64,000 nucleotides of DNA from Bacillota bacterium (GCA_021781745.1 JAJXWH010000015.1:1-64000), one strand, 5' to 3'; shown: positions 36,466-46,482, counted from the first letter of the stretch. Numbers and translations: made by a program. Notes: generated from the letters alone by a model not told the origin.

Positions 36466-37893
36466 CTATTTTATTTGAACTTTATCTCCAACTTTACAAG
36501 TTGAAGGGTCGTCAATCACTATAATTCCGTCAGTAATTCCGTCACCTGAAATCTCTATATTAAAATCTGATTCAAGACCTATATTTACTGGAACTTCCTT
36601 AATTACATATTCATTTGGCCTTTTACCGCTCTTTTCTGCTACATATATGCTTTTACTATCATTATTTTGAACTATACTTTCAGATGAAACTGCATAGATA
36701 TCAGACTTTTCACTGGTAATAATATTTACTCTTGCACTCATACCAGATCTCATATTTTCATTTAAATCATTAATTTTAATTTTAGCTTCAAAAGTTGCAT
36801 CAGAACTTGCCCCTCCAGATTGAGTTTCAGATGTGCTTTGACCTTGACTTATAGAAGCTCCTCCTTTTTTAGCTGCTGGCGTGACGCTTATTACTTCTCC
36901 AGATATAATATCATCCCCTGTTGCATCTGTTTTTATCTCTACTCTTTGACCTGCTTTAATATTTGCTATATCAACTTCCTTAATTGAAGCAGTTATTTCT
37001 AGATCATCCAATTTTTCTATTTGGAATAAAACTCCGCTGCTTGAATTTCCTACAACAGCATTAACAGCAGTAACAGTCCCATCAGTAGTTGCCTTTATTG
37101 TACAATTGTCTAATTGTTGCTTTTGCTTTTCAAGCCCTATCTCTTGACTATTATTATTAACTTTATTTAGTGCTGTTTCATAATTAACTTTAGCTGTATT
37201 CAAAGCTTGACTAGCTTTAACTTTTGCATTTTCCAACGCTACTGAGGCTTTTTCATAATCTGCCTTTGCAGTTTCATAATCTATCTCAAACTTATTTAAA
37301 TCACTTTGAGTAATTGCTTCTGCATCATATAACGCTTTATTATTTTCGTATATTTTCTTCTTATCATCAAAGCTGATTTTTGCTAACCTTAAAGTTTCTT
37401 CTGCATTTTTAACATCTGTATTAGAATTACTACTATATAAGCTTAACTCATCATCATAAGCCTTTTTTGCATCATCTAACTTTAATTTATCATCAGCTTC
37501 TGCTGCTTTAACTGTAGCTTCTGTCTGCTCAACATCTTTTTCTAAATCTGCTGAATCTAATATTGCTAAAACATCTCCCGCTTTTACCTTATCTCCAGCC
37601 TTTACCTTGACCTCTTTAACTACATTACTTAATGTACTATATATGTTCGCAGTATTTTCACATTTTATTTCCCCTAAGACATTAACACTGTTTACAATTT
37701 TCCCTTTTGAAAGTACTGTGTGTTTAATTTCAGGTTCCGGTTTTGGTATTATAAATCTTACACCTATAAATGATAATATCAGCATTAATGCAATACCTAT
37801 GAATATTACCTTTTTGCTTGGTCTCTTTTTCAATTTAAAACCTTTAACGCTAATACCTTTAGGTTTTAATTTTTTAATATCTAATTTTGGCAT
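36466..37893 (-). CDS. Efflux membrane-fusion adaptor (MacA/HlyD type)
   Basis: 475-aa adaptor with one N-terminal membrane helix (VIFIGIALMLILSFIGV), lipoyl half KVKAGDKVKAGDVLAILDSAD, a long coiled coil (about 110-270, rich in A, K, E, D), the second half lipoyl CTIKATTDGTVTAVN, and a beta-barrel domain. A serine/glycine-rich insert (GGASISQGQSTSETQSGGAS) lies near residue 345. The start ATG 37893 has GGGGG 11 bases upstream. It is the first gene of a MacAB-like operon. Adaptors like this in Gram-positives help export peptides or drugs across the membrane. Confidence 0.9.
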   Translation of the reverse strand: MPKLDIKKLKPKGISVKGFKLKKRPSKKVIFIGIALMLILSFIGVRFIIPKPEPEIKHTVLSKGKIVNSVNVLGEIKCENTANIYSTLSNVVKEVKVKAGDKVKAGDVLAILDSADLEKDVEQTEATVKAAEADDKLKLDDAKKAYDDELSLYSSNSNTDVKNAEETLRLAKISFDDKKKIYENNKALYDAEAITQSDLNKFEIDYETAKADYEKASVALENAKVKASQALNTAKVNYETALNKVNNNSQEIGLEKQKQQLDNCTIKATTDGTVTAVNAVVGNSSSGVLFQIEKLDDLEITASIKEVDIANIKAGQRVEIKTDATGDDIISGEVISVTPAAKKGGASISQGQSTSETQSGGASSDATFEAKIKINDLNENMRSGMSARVNIITSEKSDIYAVSSESIVQNNDSKSIYVAEKSGKRPNEYVIKEVPVNIGLESDFNIEISGDGITDGIIVIDDPSTCKVGDKVQIK

Positions 37894-38170
37894 ATTTATT
37901 TTTACCCCCACTGTTAATAACCCTCTTTCATTTATCCAATAATTAAAATTTCTAATACTGTTGTGTTAAAAGTAGTTCCTCCTTTATTTTCGTGTATTAT
38001 GTACTTATTTAATTTAAGATACACATTAACCATATTTTTATTTAATAATCATATTTTTCCTATAATATTTTTTAAGTATAACACTGAGAGGTTAAATTAT
38101 ATCTTAACAAAACATTAAAATTTTCTTAATCCCATATAAACAATTTTTTAAGATAAAAAGCAAAAACAAA

Positions 38171-38232
38171 AGACACTTGGTAATATCCGGAATAAAATCT
38201 CAAGTATATATTCCTAATACTATTAAGTGTCT
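38171..38232 (-). terminator. Terminator of the CapA-like gene
   Basis: AGACACTT and AAGTGTCT arms with further inner pairing (GGAATA/TATTCC) form a long stem; on the minus strand the sequence after it is TTTGTTTTTGC. It lies about 50 bases past the CapA stop codon. No gene occupies the remaining 390-base gap. Confidence 0.6.
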
Positions 38233-38282
38233 GCTTTATTTTTACTTCTTTTAATTTAGATTATATATAATTGCTAAAACTA

Positions 38283-39485
38283 TTATTGAGAATTTAATTT
38301 AAAAAATTCTTCATTAATACTGCCATTTAAGGTTGGTGATAATTCATTGAGAGTTTTTAATATATTATCCTTATTTTCACCAGTAGCTAAAGTTGGAATG
38401 TAATCATTTCTATCATTTCTCGACGATATCATTGCAGGGAGTACATTATATTCAATATCTATCAATTTATCATTATCAATATTTATCCTAGCTTGAAGTA
38501 TAAATGTCCTTTTATCTAGAGGATTTGAGTTTCCCCCAAAACAAAAATTTCCCATAGAATAAGTTATAAGCTTGCCTTTGTAATTTTCCATGCTTTGAAT
38601 AACATGGGGATGTGATCCTACAACTGCATCTGCACCATTGTCAATAGAAAACCTAGCTAAACTCTGCTGAACATTATATGGTTCGTATGTTTTCTCTATT
38701 CCCCAGTGAAAATATGGAATAACAACTTCTGCTCCTTGCTTTCTTAATTCACTAATATCACTTACTATCTTTGCTTTTAGATCTTTCGAAAATTCCCAAC
38801 CCGTATATCCTAAGAATCCAAATTTAACGCCTTTAATATCCTTTAAAATTTTATATCCTTCCCCACAAACATCAACATTACTTTCCTTTAAGGTATCAAT
38901 AGTCTCCTTTGCACCTTGACTTCCATAATCGTAAATATGATTATTAGCTATTGTAACACCATCTATAGATGCTTCAGTTAGAATGTTAACATATTCCTTA
39001 GGGCCTTTAAAATTATAAAATACCCCTCCATCTTTATTAGTCTTCACATTTGAATCTGTAAGCGTAGTCTCTAGGTTTACTAATGTATAATCATCCTTTT
39101 TAAAAATTTCTGAAACATTTTGCATGAAATACGAATAATTTTTTCCACTTTTTATAAATGCTGCTGGTAAACTGCCCTCATATGCAAATTTAGTATCTGT
39201 CCCTAAAGTAAAATCTCCTGCAAAAGATAATAAAATCTGTTTTTTAACTGGTTTTTCTACAATACTTTCTTCTTGATTATTAATCTTAGATATATTATTT
39301 CTCTCGGTACTAACTTGCTTATCATTTTCACTCGTTTTATTTTTATGCATAATCAAAATATTTCCGCTCTTTAAATATATTCCGAATGCACTAATAATAA
39401 ATATAGTAGTAATAACTAATATTATATTTTTAATACGTCCATTATGCTTTTTCTCATACCTTCGCTTAATACCTCTTTTATTCAT
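38283..39485 (-). CDS. CapA-family protein (PGA-capsule-like metallophosphatase fold)
   Basis: 400-aa membrane-anchored protein. An N-terminal helix (NIILVITTIFIISAFGIYL) is followed by the CapA domain, a calcineurin-like metallophosphoesterase fold: LLSFAGDFTLGTD, LVNLETTLTD, IANNHIYDYG, FHWGIEKTYEP and GSHPHVIQS provide the usual Asp, Asn and His ligands. The family includes CapA/PgsA of polyglutamate capsules, but no capB, capC or capE is nearby, so capsule synthesis is not supported here. TAGGGGA precedes the ATG. It is probably a single gene facing the outside of the cell. Confidence 0.85.
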   Translation of the reverse strand: MNKRGIKRRYEKKHNGRIKNIILVITTIFIISAFGIYLKSGNILIMHKNKTSENDKQVSTERNNISKINNQEESIVEKPVKKQILLSFAGDFTLGTDTKFAYEGSLPAAFIKSGKNYSYFMQNVSEIFKKDDYTLVNLETTLTDSNVKTNKDGGVFYNFKGPKEYVNILTEASIDGVTIANNHIYDYGSQGAKETIDTLKESNVDVCGEGYKILKDIKGVKFGFLGYTGWEFSKDLKAKIVSDISELRKQGAEVVIPYFHWGIEKTYEPYNVQQSLARFSIDNGADAVVGSHPHVIQSMENYKGKLITYSMGNFCFGGNSNPLDKRTFILQARINIDNDKLIDIEYNVLPAMISSRNDRNDYIPTLATGENKDNILKTLNELSPTLNGSINEEFFKLNSQ

Positions 39486-39577
39486 ATATAATCCCCTAAT
39501 TTTTAGACTTGGAGTTATTCTTATACAAATATTAACATATTATGCGTTAGGTTTCTACAAATATAATTTTATTTAAA

Positions 39578-40993
39578 CTATATTTTATATACGTTTATTA
39601 CGTCCTTAAGTTCTTCCGCAATAGTAGTTTGTTCATTAATAGCTTTAACTATATTACCAACTTCACTGGTAACCTCATCCACATTTCTTTGTATATCTTG
39701 AGATTTACCTGCTGTCTCTTCGGCATTTAAGCTAACTCTATTGATTCCTTGTGTAATTTGTGTAATAATTTCTTCAATAGTCATACTTGTATTTTGAATT
39801 TCTCCAGCCATATTAGTAATTAGTCTTGAATCATTTTCGTAACTTGTCGCAGTTTCTATTAATAATTCATAATCTTCATCAACATCTTCTTCTAAGAAAT
39901 TTAATAAATCTTTACTATGTTCACTTAAATTTTCAAATGCACCATGTACTTCTGTAATAACCTTTTTTATTTTATCAACTGCATCAGTACTTTGTTCAGC
40001 TAATTTTCTAACTTCATCAGCGACTACTGCAAATCCTTTTCCTTGTTCTCCAGCTCTTGCTGCTTCTATGGCTGCATTAAGTGCTAATAAGTTAGTTTGT
40101 TCTGATACTCCAGCTATTACATCTGCCATCATTTTAATATCTTGCACCACTTTACCTTGTTCAATTGCATGGGTAATATTCTCTATTTTCTCAGCATATA
40201 TTTTTCTAGCATTTTCTGCTGCTGTTTGACCTTTTTCCTTAACCTTAACCGCTTTACTTCTAATAGTTTCTGCTGATTTATTATCTGTTACAGCAAGTTC
40301 ATTTAATCCTGATACGACACTTTTTATTTCAAATGTAGATGCATTAACCTCTTGCGATACTGCACTTAATTGCTCAACTTCTCCAGAAATAATTTGTGTA
40401 GAAGAGTTTACTTCCAATATTCTATTATCTATACTTTTCATTATTTCATTGAGATCTACACTAGATTTTATTAATAATTTTGCATATGAATATATATTTC
40501 CAACCATTGCTCTATTTGCATTTATTGCATCATTTAAACTTTCTATAACATCCCCAAATTCTTTGTCATAATTCCCCGCAAGTCTAGCTGTTAAATCACC
40601 TTCTCTTAATGAATGAGAAAGCTTGCTCAAATCTTTTAATGGGTTAAGAATTCCTCTAATTATTATAATTGCAAGAAGCAATGTAACTATAAATCCAATA
40701 ATTGAGACTATAATAGCTATATTGCTAAATTTACTTACCGAACCTTGAAGTGTTGTAATTGATGCTCTCATATTTTGCTTTGTAATAGCTTGAACTGCCG
40801 CATTATTAATTACTTCTTGGGTTGATCCAAGCTCTACAAGAACATCTCTCATTTGCACAACGCAAACGCTTGCTATAAATGTCATAAAACTTAACACTAC
40901 TATATAACTTATTATTATTTTAGTTTTAAGACTCTTTCCAATCTTGATGCTTTTCCTTTCATTGGTTTTGTCTTGTTTCTTCTTTGTTTTCAT
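39578..40993 (-). CDS. Methyl-accepting chemotaxis protein with a small sensor domain
   Basis: 471-aa chemoreceptor. TM1 lies around residues 24-46 and TM2 around 90-115, leaving only about 45 extracytoplasmic residues, far less than the usual 100-150; such receptors often sense through a partner protein or the membrane. A HAMP domain follows ([20 protein letters not shown]), then the signalling hairpin with tip [20 protein letters not shown] and [15 protein letters not shown]. The start ATG 40993 has GAGGGGAG upstream; a GTG 18 bases earlier overlaps it. The promoter region carries a perfect palindrome at 41146-41162. It lies next to the maltodextrin gene cluster. Confidence 0.9.
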   Translation of the reverse strand: MKTKKKQDKTNERKSIKIGKSLKTKIIISYIVVLSFMTFIASVCVVQMRDVLVELGSTQEVINNAAVQAITKQNMRASITTLQGSVSKFSNIAIIVSIIGFIVTLLLAIIIIRGILNPLKDLSKLSHSLREGDLTARLAGNYDKEFGDVIESLNDAINANRAMVGNIYSYAKLLIKSSVDLNEIMKSIDNRILEVNSSTQIISGEVEQLSAVSQEVNASTFEIKSVVSGLNELAVTDNKSAETIRSKAVKVKEKGQTAAENARKIYAEKIENITHAIEQGKVVQDIKMMADVIAGVSEQTNLLALNAAIEAARAGEQGKGFAVVADEVRKLAEQSTDAVDKIKKVITEVHGAFENLSEHSKDLLNFLEEDVDEDYELLIETATSYENDSRLITNMAGEIQNTSMTIEEIITQITQGINRVSLNAEETAGKSQDIQRNVDEVTSEVGNIVKAINEQTTIAEELKDVINVYKI

Positions 40994-41145
40994 TGTACTC
41001 CCCTCTTCCACAGTAGATTTTTATATATTCGCAATATACGTTTTAGACAAAATAATTTACTTATAATTGTTGCATGAAAGTTTTTTACAATGATACATGT
41101 TAAACCTTAATTTAATTTTTCCTAATATAATTAATGACTATTGTC

Positions 41146-41162
41146 TTGTTAAACGTTAACAA
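41146..41162. promoter_or_regulatory. Perfect palindrome at the chemoreceptor promoter
   Basis: TTGTTAAACGTTAACAA has 7-bp perfect arms around a 3-base centre and lies directly downstream of a TATAAT (minus strand, 41164-41169), so it would cover the transcription start. It resembles a Rex site but with a 3-base instead of 4-base centre. The regulator is unknown. Confidence 0.5.
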
Positions 41163-41221
41163 TATTATAGACTATTTTTTTCATAATTACCATGACTAAT
41201 TATGGAAAAGTATAATTAAAA

Positions 41222-41262
41222 GAATTCTTTAAAACTAAAAATATTTTAATTATAAAGAATTC
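41222..41262. repeat. Inverted repeat
   Basis: GAATTCTTTA and TAAAGAATTC are exact 10-bp arms separated by about 21 A+T-rich bases, between the LacI-type gene and the chemoreceptor. Its role is unknown. Confidence 0.4.
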
Positions 41263-41304
41263 CTTTCATCTATTGGGTAAATTAAAAAATAATATGCAAA
41301 ATAA

Positions 41305-41335
41305 CTTACCATCTTCAGGGCAAGTGTGTCTTAAA
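41305..41335 (-). terminator. Terminator of the LacI-type regulator gene
   Basis: On the minus strand ACTTGCC and GGTAAGT pair (one G-U) around an 8-base loop, followed by TATTTTGC and further T-rich sequence, about 65 bases past the stop codon. Confidence 0.55.
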
Positions 41336-41350
41336 AATCCCCCCTCAATT

Positions 41351-41364
41351 TGCAATCGCTTGCG
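41351..41364. promoter_or_regulatory. LacI-type operator-like box, site 1
   Basis: Minus strand CGCAAGCGATTGCA shares GCAAGCGnTTGC with the boxes upstream of malQ and of the maltodextrin-binding protein gene. It lies 34 bases after the regulator's stop codon and upstream of its terminator. Confidence 0.45.
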
Positions 41365-41397
41365 AATATATCAAAAAAATATAAATTTATTTATTAT

Positions 41398-42399
41398 CTA
41401 CTTAAATGATTCTCTTTTTACTAACTTTGTATCAATAATATAGTGATCTGTAATTCTTTCATTACTTTCTAAAAAATCTATTAAAATTTTTGTGGCATAG
41501 TATCCAAGCTCTGCTGAATTGATATCTACTGATGATAAAGGTGGACTCTGAAATTCATCTAATGGATTGTTATTAAAGCCTATTACATCAATATCTTTAA
41601 TATTTCTCTCATTTAGAACTTTAAGTGCACCGAAGGCTAGTACATCATCCTCTATTATTATTGCAGTCGGATTAGAACCTTCTAATAATTTAATAATCCC
41701 AATTCTTCCTTCTTTCTCATTAAAATCTTTCACCATTACAACACTATTTTCTTGTATTGAAATTCCATTGATCTCACAGGCTACTTTAAATCCCTTAAAT
41801 CTATCTTTTGTTACATTCCATTCCTTCTTTGCTCCTAAAAAAGCAATGGATTTATGTCCCTTTTTCACGAGTTCATTTACTAAATTATAAGTAGCTTGAA
41901 AATTATCATTATCTACCCATAATAAATCTTCTGTTTCCTCAGGTCGTCCTATTACTACAAAAGGAAATTTCATTTCTTTTAGGAACTTAATACTTTTATC
42001 ATCCGATCTAGCACGTAGTAAACAAATCCCATCAACTAAATTACTTGTTATAAAATTATTCATATACTCTAGTTCTGTTTTTTCATCTTCACTAAATGCA
42101 TAAGTTATATAATATTTTTTATTTTGAGCATATCTGCTCATTCCCTTCATTGCTTGAATGAAAAATGTATTCGTAATCAAATCCTGCGCTTCATTTGGAA
42201 CAACTACTCCTAAAATCCTGCTTTTCTTATTAGCAAGACTTCTTGCAATTGCATTTGGCTTATATTTCAATCTTTTTATTGCTTCTCTAACCTTTTCTTT
42301 AGTCTCTTCACTTATTTGTGAACTATCAGATATAACTCTAGATACCGTAGATGGTGATACGTTTGCTTCTTTTGCTACTTCTTTTATTGTGACTTTCAT
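41398..42399 (-). CDS. LacI-family transcriptional regulator of the maltodextrin cluster
   Basis: 333-aa regulator. The N-terminal HTH and hinge are canonical: TIKEVAKEANVSPSTVSRVI, then KPNAIARSLANKKS (about residues 3-60). The rest is the periplasmic-binding-protein-like effector domain with ILGVVVPN, FVVIGRPEE and DVIGFNNNP. It resembles MalR-type regulators. Three palindromic boxes with GCAAGCGnTTGC occur near the maltodextrin genes, which it probably binds; CcpA-like global regulation is less likely, as the protein sits in a dedicated cluster. AAAGGAG lies upstream of the ATG. Confidence 0.9.
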   Translation of the reverse strand: MKVTIKEVAKEANVSPSTVSRVISDSSQISEETKEKVREAIKRLKYKPNAIARSLANKKSRILGVVVPNEAQDLITNTFFIQAMKGMSRYAQNKKYYITYAFSEDEKTELEYMNNFITSNLVDGICLLRARSDDKSIKFLKEMKFPFVVIGRPEETEDLLWVDNDNFQATYNLVNELVKKGHKSIAFLGAKKEWNVTKDRFKGFKVACEINGISIQENSVVMVKDFNEKEGRIGIIKLLEGSNPTAIIIEDDVLAFGALKVLNERNIKDIDVIGFNNNPLDEFQSPPLSSVDINSAELGYYATKILIDFLESNERITDHYIIDTKLVKRESFK

Positions 42400-42671
42400 A
42401 TCCTCTGCTCCTTTCTATATTAATAAACTATTTTAACATTTATTTTAAACATAATCTTATTTATTCCAACATTTTAAATTAAATAGTACTAATATTTTTA
42501 ATATTATCATATTTAGAATAATGTTACAAACAGTATATTATTTAGTTTTATTGGACAATACATAAACATCTTATATATCATTCTTAACTAAAACCTTTAG
42601 ACAAATATTGAGAAACTTATAAGAAATAAATAAAAATTAGATTTTAAATAATTTTCATACAATATACAAAT

Positions 42672-42701
42672 AATCTCTACAATATTAATATCGTAAAGAT
42701 T
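42672..42701 (-). terminator. malQ terminator
   Basis: On the minus strand AATCTTTAC and GTAGAGATT pair over 9 bp with one G-U, then TATTTGT, about 20 bases past the malQ stop. The remaining gap up to the regulator gene (42400-42671) shows nothing recognisable beyond A+T-rich promoter-like DNA. Confidence 0.55.
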
Positions 42702-42718
42702 ATTTAGTAAAAACCATA

Positions 42719-44245
42719 TTAATTTAATAAATTCTCAGCCAATTCCATTTTGCTCTCTTGCCTACTTCTTCCATAAAGCTTAGTAATCTTATTAATTTTT
42801 TCAGCTAATTCGTCAGTAATTGATGTTTTTTTAACTCTCCATCTCCAATTTATTCCAAGGGTTGATGGCAAATTAATTCTAGCTTCATTTCCTAAATCTA
42901 GAAAATCCTGCATTTGAGCTATCGCAGTATCAGCAATACTGCTCCAAGCTCCTCTTATAAAGCCCCAGTTATAGCCTTCTTCTTTATTTAACCCCAAGTA
43001 CTCTATTGCATTTTTTACTTGTTCTTTCGGAGCTGTTGTCTCCATCCATCCTCTAACAGTGTCATTGTCATGAGTACCTGTGTAAACAATAAAATTCTTT
43101 TCATAGTTATGAGGTAAAAAAGGATTTTCGCTACCTGAGTCAAATCCAAATGTTAGTATTTTCATTCCTGGGAAACCAGTGTCATTTCTCAGCTTAATTG
43201 TTTCTTCAGTTAAAGTTCCTAAATCTTCTGCAATTATATTTACATCTCCAAGCTCGTCCTTAATTGCATTAAATACTTTTATTCCTGGTCCCTTAACCCA
43301 TTCACCATTTTCTGCTGTCGTTTCACCATAAGGAATTGACCAATATGATTCAAATCCTTTAAAGTGATCTATTCTAAGAACATCATATAAGTTTAAACTT
43401 TGTCTTATACGGTCAACCCACCATTTGTAATCTGTTTTCTCCATATAGTTCCAATCATAAATTGGATTTCCCCATAGTTGTCCAGTTGATGAAAATATAT
43501 CTGGCGGACAGCCGGCAACTTTTAGCGGTTTCAATGTTTTTTTATGAAGTAAAAATGCTTCAGGATTTGCCCATACATCAGCACTATCTTCTGCGACATA
43601 TATAGGCATATCACCTATTATTTCGATGCCTAGTTCATTCACATATGATTTTAATGCTTTCCACTGTTTATAAAATTCATACTGCAAAAACTTCCAATAC
43701 TCTATTTCATCACTTAACAACTTTTTATACTTAGATATAGCATCTGGCTTTCGTAGCCTAATATCTTCATCCCATGTTCGCCAGCTTTTTAAATCAAAAT
43801 GATTTTTAACTGCCATATAAAATGCATAATCTTCTAGCCAATAAGCTTCTTTTTCTTCAAACTCTTCTAATTCCTTCAAACCTGTTAACTTATAATTTTC
43901 AAAGGCTTTTTTTAATACTTTAAATTTTTCTGTAAATATTACTCCATAATCTATCTCTTCAGAATTATCACCAAAATTAATTGAGTCATAGTCTTCCTTA
44001 TTTAGCAATCCATCCTTCCTTAATATATCAAAATCAATAAAATATGGATTTCCAGCAAATGCTGAAAAAGACTGATATGGTGAATCCCCAAAGCTTGTCG
44101 GCCCCAAAGGCAATATTTGCCAATACCTTTGTCCTGCTTTTTTTAAGAAATCTCCAAATTCATATGCTTCATTACCAAATGTTCCAATCCCATACTTTCC
44201 TGGTAGAGAAGCAATGTGCATAATAATACCACTACCTCTATTCAT
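42719..44245 (-). CDS. malQ: 4-alpha-glucanotransferase (amylomaltase)
   Basis: 508-aa GH77 enzyme that transfers glucan units between maltodextrins, releasing glucose and making longer chains in the cytosol. Family strings: RGSGIIMHIASLPGKYGIGT at the start, WQILPLGPTSFGDSPYQS, nucleophile region DVLRIDHFKGFESYWSIP, acid/base NIIAEDLGTLT and YTGTHDNDTVRGW. Length is normal. AGGAGG precedes the ATG. It lies downstream of the maltodextrin importer genes on the same strand, with a LacI-type box about 72 bases upstream, so it should respond to the same inducer. Confidence 0.96.
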   Translation of the reverse strand: MNRGSGIIMHIASLPGKYGIGTFGNEAYEFGDFLKKAGQRYWQILPLGPTSFGDSPYQSFSAFAGNPYFIDFDILRKDGLLNKEDYDSINFGDNSEEIDYGVIFTEKFKVLKKAFENYKLTGLKELEEFEEKEAYWLEDYAFYMAVKNHFDLKSWRTWDEDIRLRKPDAISKYKKLLSDEIEYWKFLQYEFYKQWKALKSYVNELGIEIIGDMPIYVAEDSADVWANPEAFLLHKKTLKPLKVAGCPPDIFSSTGQLWGNPIYDWNYMEKTDYKWWVDRIRQSLNLYDVLRIDHFKGFESYWSIPYGETTAENGEWVKGPGIKVFNAIKDELGDVNIIAEDLGTLTEETIKLRNDTGFPGMKILTFGFDSGSENPFLPHNYEKNFIVYTGTHDNDTVRGWMETTAPKEQVKNAIEYLGLNKEEGYNWGFIRGAWSSIADTAIAQMQDFLDLGNEARINLPSTLGINWRWRVKKTSITDELAEKINKITKLYGRSRQESKMELAENLLN

Positions 44246-44316
44246 ATTTTCCTCCTAATTCGACTTTTGTTCTGAATCTATTTTGCACGAAAGGTCCTAA
44301 TATCAGATATCCCTTA

Positions 44317-44330
44317 GGCAACCGCTTGCA
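44317..44330. promoter_or_regulatory. LacI-type operator-like box, site 2 (malQ)
   Basis: Minus strand TGCAAGCGGTTGCC, matching the GCAAGCGnTTGC core of the other two boxes. It lies about 72 bases before malQ. It also nearly fits the CcpA cre pattern. Confidence 0.55.
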
Positions 44331-44392
44331 TTAAAACCTATAAATTAGCTATTTGTGGCTTATAACAAAATATTAGTATAAATTGCTATAGT

Positions 44393-44584
44393 AAAAATTG
44401 AGAGACTATCTCAAAAGTTTTTCTTAAACTCTCTTAATTTACAGGTTTCTTAACTAAAACTTAAATTATACCTGCATTGGCCAAATATATAATTATAAGA
44501 CTTATTGATATAGTTTAAATTTTGATTAAAAATCCTTATCTAATCATTTCATATTTAAACTTTTATAATAGTCTCTCTATTTTT
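44393..44584. mobile_element. MITE-like element with inverted ends
   Basis: A 192-bp stretch without coding potential bounded by inverted repeats: left AAAAATTGAGAGACTAT, right (complement) AAAAATAGAGAGACTAT, with 23 of 27 positions matching when extended inward. It begins 8 bases past the malG stop codon, so it may also provide the 3' end of that operon. No transposase or target duplication was identified. Confidence 0.5.
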
Positions 44585-44592
44585 CCCAATAA

Positions 44593-45492
44593 CTACTTTA
44601 TTGAACCTTGAACAATACCCGCAATTATATGTTTTTGAACAAAGAAATAGAATATAATTATTGGTATTATTGCCATAACTAAAGCTGCCATTGCAAGTTC
44701 CCATTGCTTTGAAAATGCTCCAAAGAAATTATTCATAGCCAATGGTATAGTTCTTAAATCTTTGCCTAATGTTAAGAAAGGTAATAAGAAGTCATTCCAT
44801 ATCCATATGCTATTTAACACAGCTACTGTAACAGTAATAGGTTTTAACAATGGTAAAACTACTTTTGTATAGGTTTGCCACTTAGTACATCCGTCAATGG
44901 TTGCAGCTTCTTCAACTTCTTGAGGTATCCCTTTAATGAATCCATGGTATAAGAATATGCTCATACTCACACCAAATCCTATATACATAAATATTAATCC
45001 ATAATACGATCCTATCATCTTAAATGGCCCTAATTGAATTTTACCCATCCACTTTACAAGTGGTAACATTACTGCTTGGAATGGAACAATCATTCCGGCT
45101 GTAAATACATAAAATATTATTTTACTCTTTTTAGTTTGATCACGTACTAATAACCAAGCAGCCATTGAAGAAAACAGAAGTAATAATACTACACTACCAA
45201 CAGTTATTATCATAGAATTAACAAAGGAACTTACCAAGTTCATTTTATTAGCAGCATCTATATAATTATGATAATTCCACATTTCTGGTAATCCTGTGGT
45301 ATTCGCAAAAATTTCTCTTCTTTGTTTAAATGAGTTAATAATCATTAAATAAAATGGCACCATATATAATATTAGTAACAACCATGCAAATACTTCCAAT
45401 AGTCCTAATTTACCTGTATAAGTATCTAGAGTTTTTAACTTTTTGTTTGATTTAGTTTTTTGTGCAGTATCAACAGCTTTATTTGCTTCCAT
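44593..45492 (-). CDS. malG: Maltodextrin ABC transporter permease MalG-like
   Basis: 299-aa inner-membrane permease with about six hydrophobic helices. The EAA loop EEAATIDGCTKWQTYTKVVL with the usual glycine lies near residue 205 and contacts the ATPase. The N-terminus is long and charged before TM1 (EVFAWLLLILYMVPFYLMI). Its ATG shares one base with the malF stop (TAATG), so translation is coupled. It works with malF and the binding protein. No ATPase gene lies in the cluster, so a shared MsmX-type ATPase elsewhere is likely. Confidence 0.92.
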   Translation of the reverse strand: MEANKAVDTAQKTKSNKKLKTLDTYTGKLGLLEVFAWLLLILYMVPFYLMIINSFKQRREIFANTTGLPEMWNYHNYIDAANKMNLVSSFVNSMIITVGSVVLLLLFSSMAAWLLVRDQTKKSKIIFYVFTAGMIVPFQAVMLPLVKWMGKIQLGPFKMIGSYYGLIFMYIGFGVSMSIFLYHGFIKGIPQEVEEAATIDGCTKWQTYTKVVLPLLKPITVTVAVLNSIWIWNDFLLPFLTLGKDLRTIPLAMNNFFGAFSKQWELAMAALVMAIIPIIIFYFFVQKHIIAGIVQGSIK

Positions 45493-46358
45493 TATGCCTC
45501 TACCTCCTTCTTCTTATTAAAGTAAACTTGTGTCAAAGAAATAGCAGTTACAAGTATAAAGAATATAATAGCCTTTGCTTGTCCTATCCCCATATTATTC
45601 AATACAAATGCTTCCTTATATATATTTAAAGCTAACATTTCAGTAGTTTTTGCAGGTGTTAGGGAGAAATTTAAATCAAATAACTTAAATGAGTTTGCCA
45701 AAGTTAAAAACATACAAATTGTTATTCCTTGTCTAACCATAGGTATTGTTATATTCTTAAATGTATGCCATCCATTAGCTCCATCAATATGAGCTGCCTC
45801 TATTAAATCGGCTGGTACATTTTCAAGTGCAGCTATATATATAACCATTATATATCCTGCATATTGCCATGTTGAAACAATTAACATTGCAAACATTGCT
45901 GTAGTTGGCTCTTGTAACATTGAGGTCGCAAGCACTTTACTGCCTAAATTTTGTCCTATTCCCGTAAATACTGAATTGAACATAAATTGCCATATAAATC
46001 CTAATATTAATCCTCCAATTAAATTTGGCATAAAGAAACCTGTTCTTAAAAAGTTACTAGTTTTTAACTTTCTTGTAACAGCATACGCTAACCCAAATCC
46101 TACCAAGTTAATGGTTATTACGCTGGCGATCGTATATAAAATAGTTATTTTTAAAGAATATATAAATTGATCATCACTAAAAAGACTTGAATAATTGCTT
46201 ATTCCTACAAAATTATATTGTGGACTAGCCCCATTCCAATTTGTAAATGTATAATATATACCTATTATAAATGGTATTATTACAACCATTGTTATAGCAA
46301 ACAAAGCAGGTCCAACAAATATCCAAAAATCCCTATTAGCTTTTGATATTTTACTCAT
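45492..46358 (-). CDS. malF: Maltodextrin ABC transporter permease MalF-like
   Basis: 288-aa permease with about six membrane helices and the EAA loop IEAAHIDGANGWHTFKNITIP near residue 190. It lacks the large periplasmic P2 loop of enteric MalF, as usual in Gram-positive members. GGAAAGGAG precedes the ATG. It lies 124 bases after the binding-protein gene, with a hairpin between, which normally keeps permease levels below binding-protein levels. The exact sugar (maltose versus longer maltodextrins) is inferred from malQ nearby. Confidence 0.92.
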   Translation of the reverse strand: MSKISKANRDFWIFVGPALFAITMVVIIPFIIGIYYTFTNWNGASPQYNFVGISNYSSLFSDDQFIYSLKITILYTIASVITINLVGFGLAYAVTRKLKTSNFLRTGFFMPNLIGGLILGFIWQFMFNSVFTGIGQNLGSKVLATSMLQEPTTAMFAMLIVSTWQYAGYIMVIYIAALENVPADLIEAAHIDGANGWHTFKNITIPMVRQGITICMFLTLANSFKLFDLNFSLTPAKTTEMLALNIYKEAFVLNNMGIGQAKAIIFFILVTAISLTQVYFNKKKEVEA

Positions 46359-46439
46359 ATAGTTACTCCTTTCCTAGTAAGACTTATTACTGCATTTTAA
46401 ATTTCACATGTTTTTATTATTTAATCTTATGTATAAAAT

Positions 46440-46470
46440 ATTCATGAGGAAATTTACTTTCCCCATGAAT
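46440..46470 (-). terminator. Partial terminator between binding protein and malF
   Basis: ATTCATG and CATGAAT with inner GGAAA/TTTCC form a stem followed on the minus strand by ATTTTA. Placed directly after the binding-protein gene, it fits a read-through hairpin that sets the ratio of binding protein to permease. Confidence 0.6.
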
Positions 46471-46482
46471 TAAATTTAATTA

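Noticed and set aside
44317..44330. CcpA cre site before malQ
   Set aside because: It matches the cre pattern nearly but not at the last base, and it shares a tighter core with the two other boxes near the LacI-type regulator, so it was listed as a LacI-type box.
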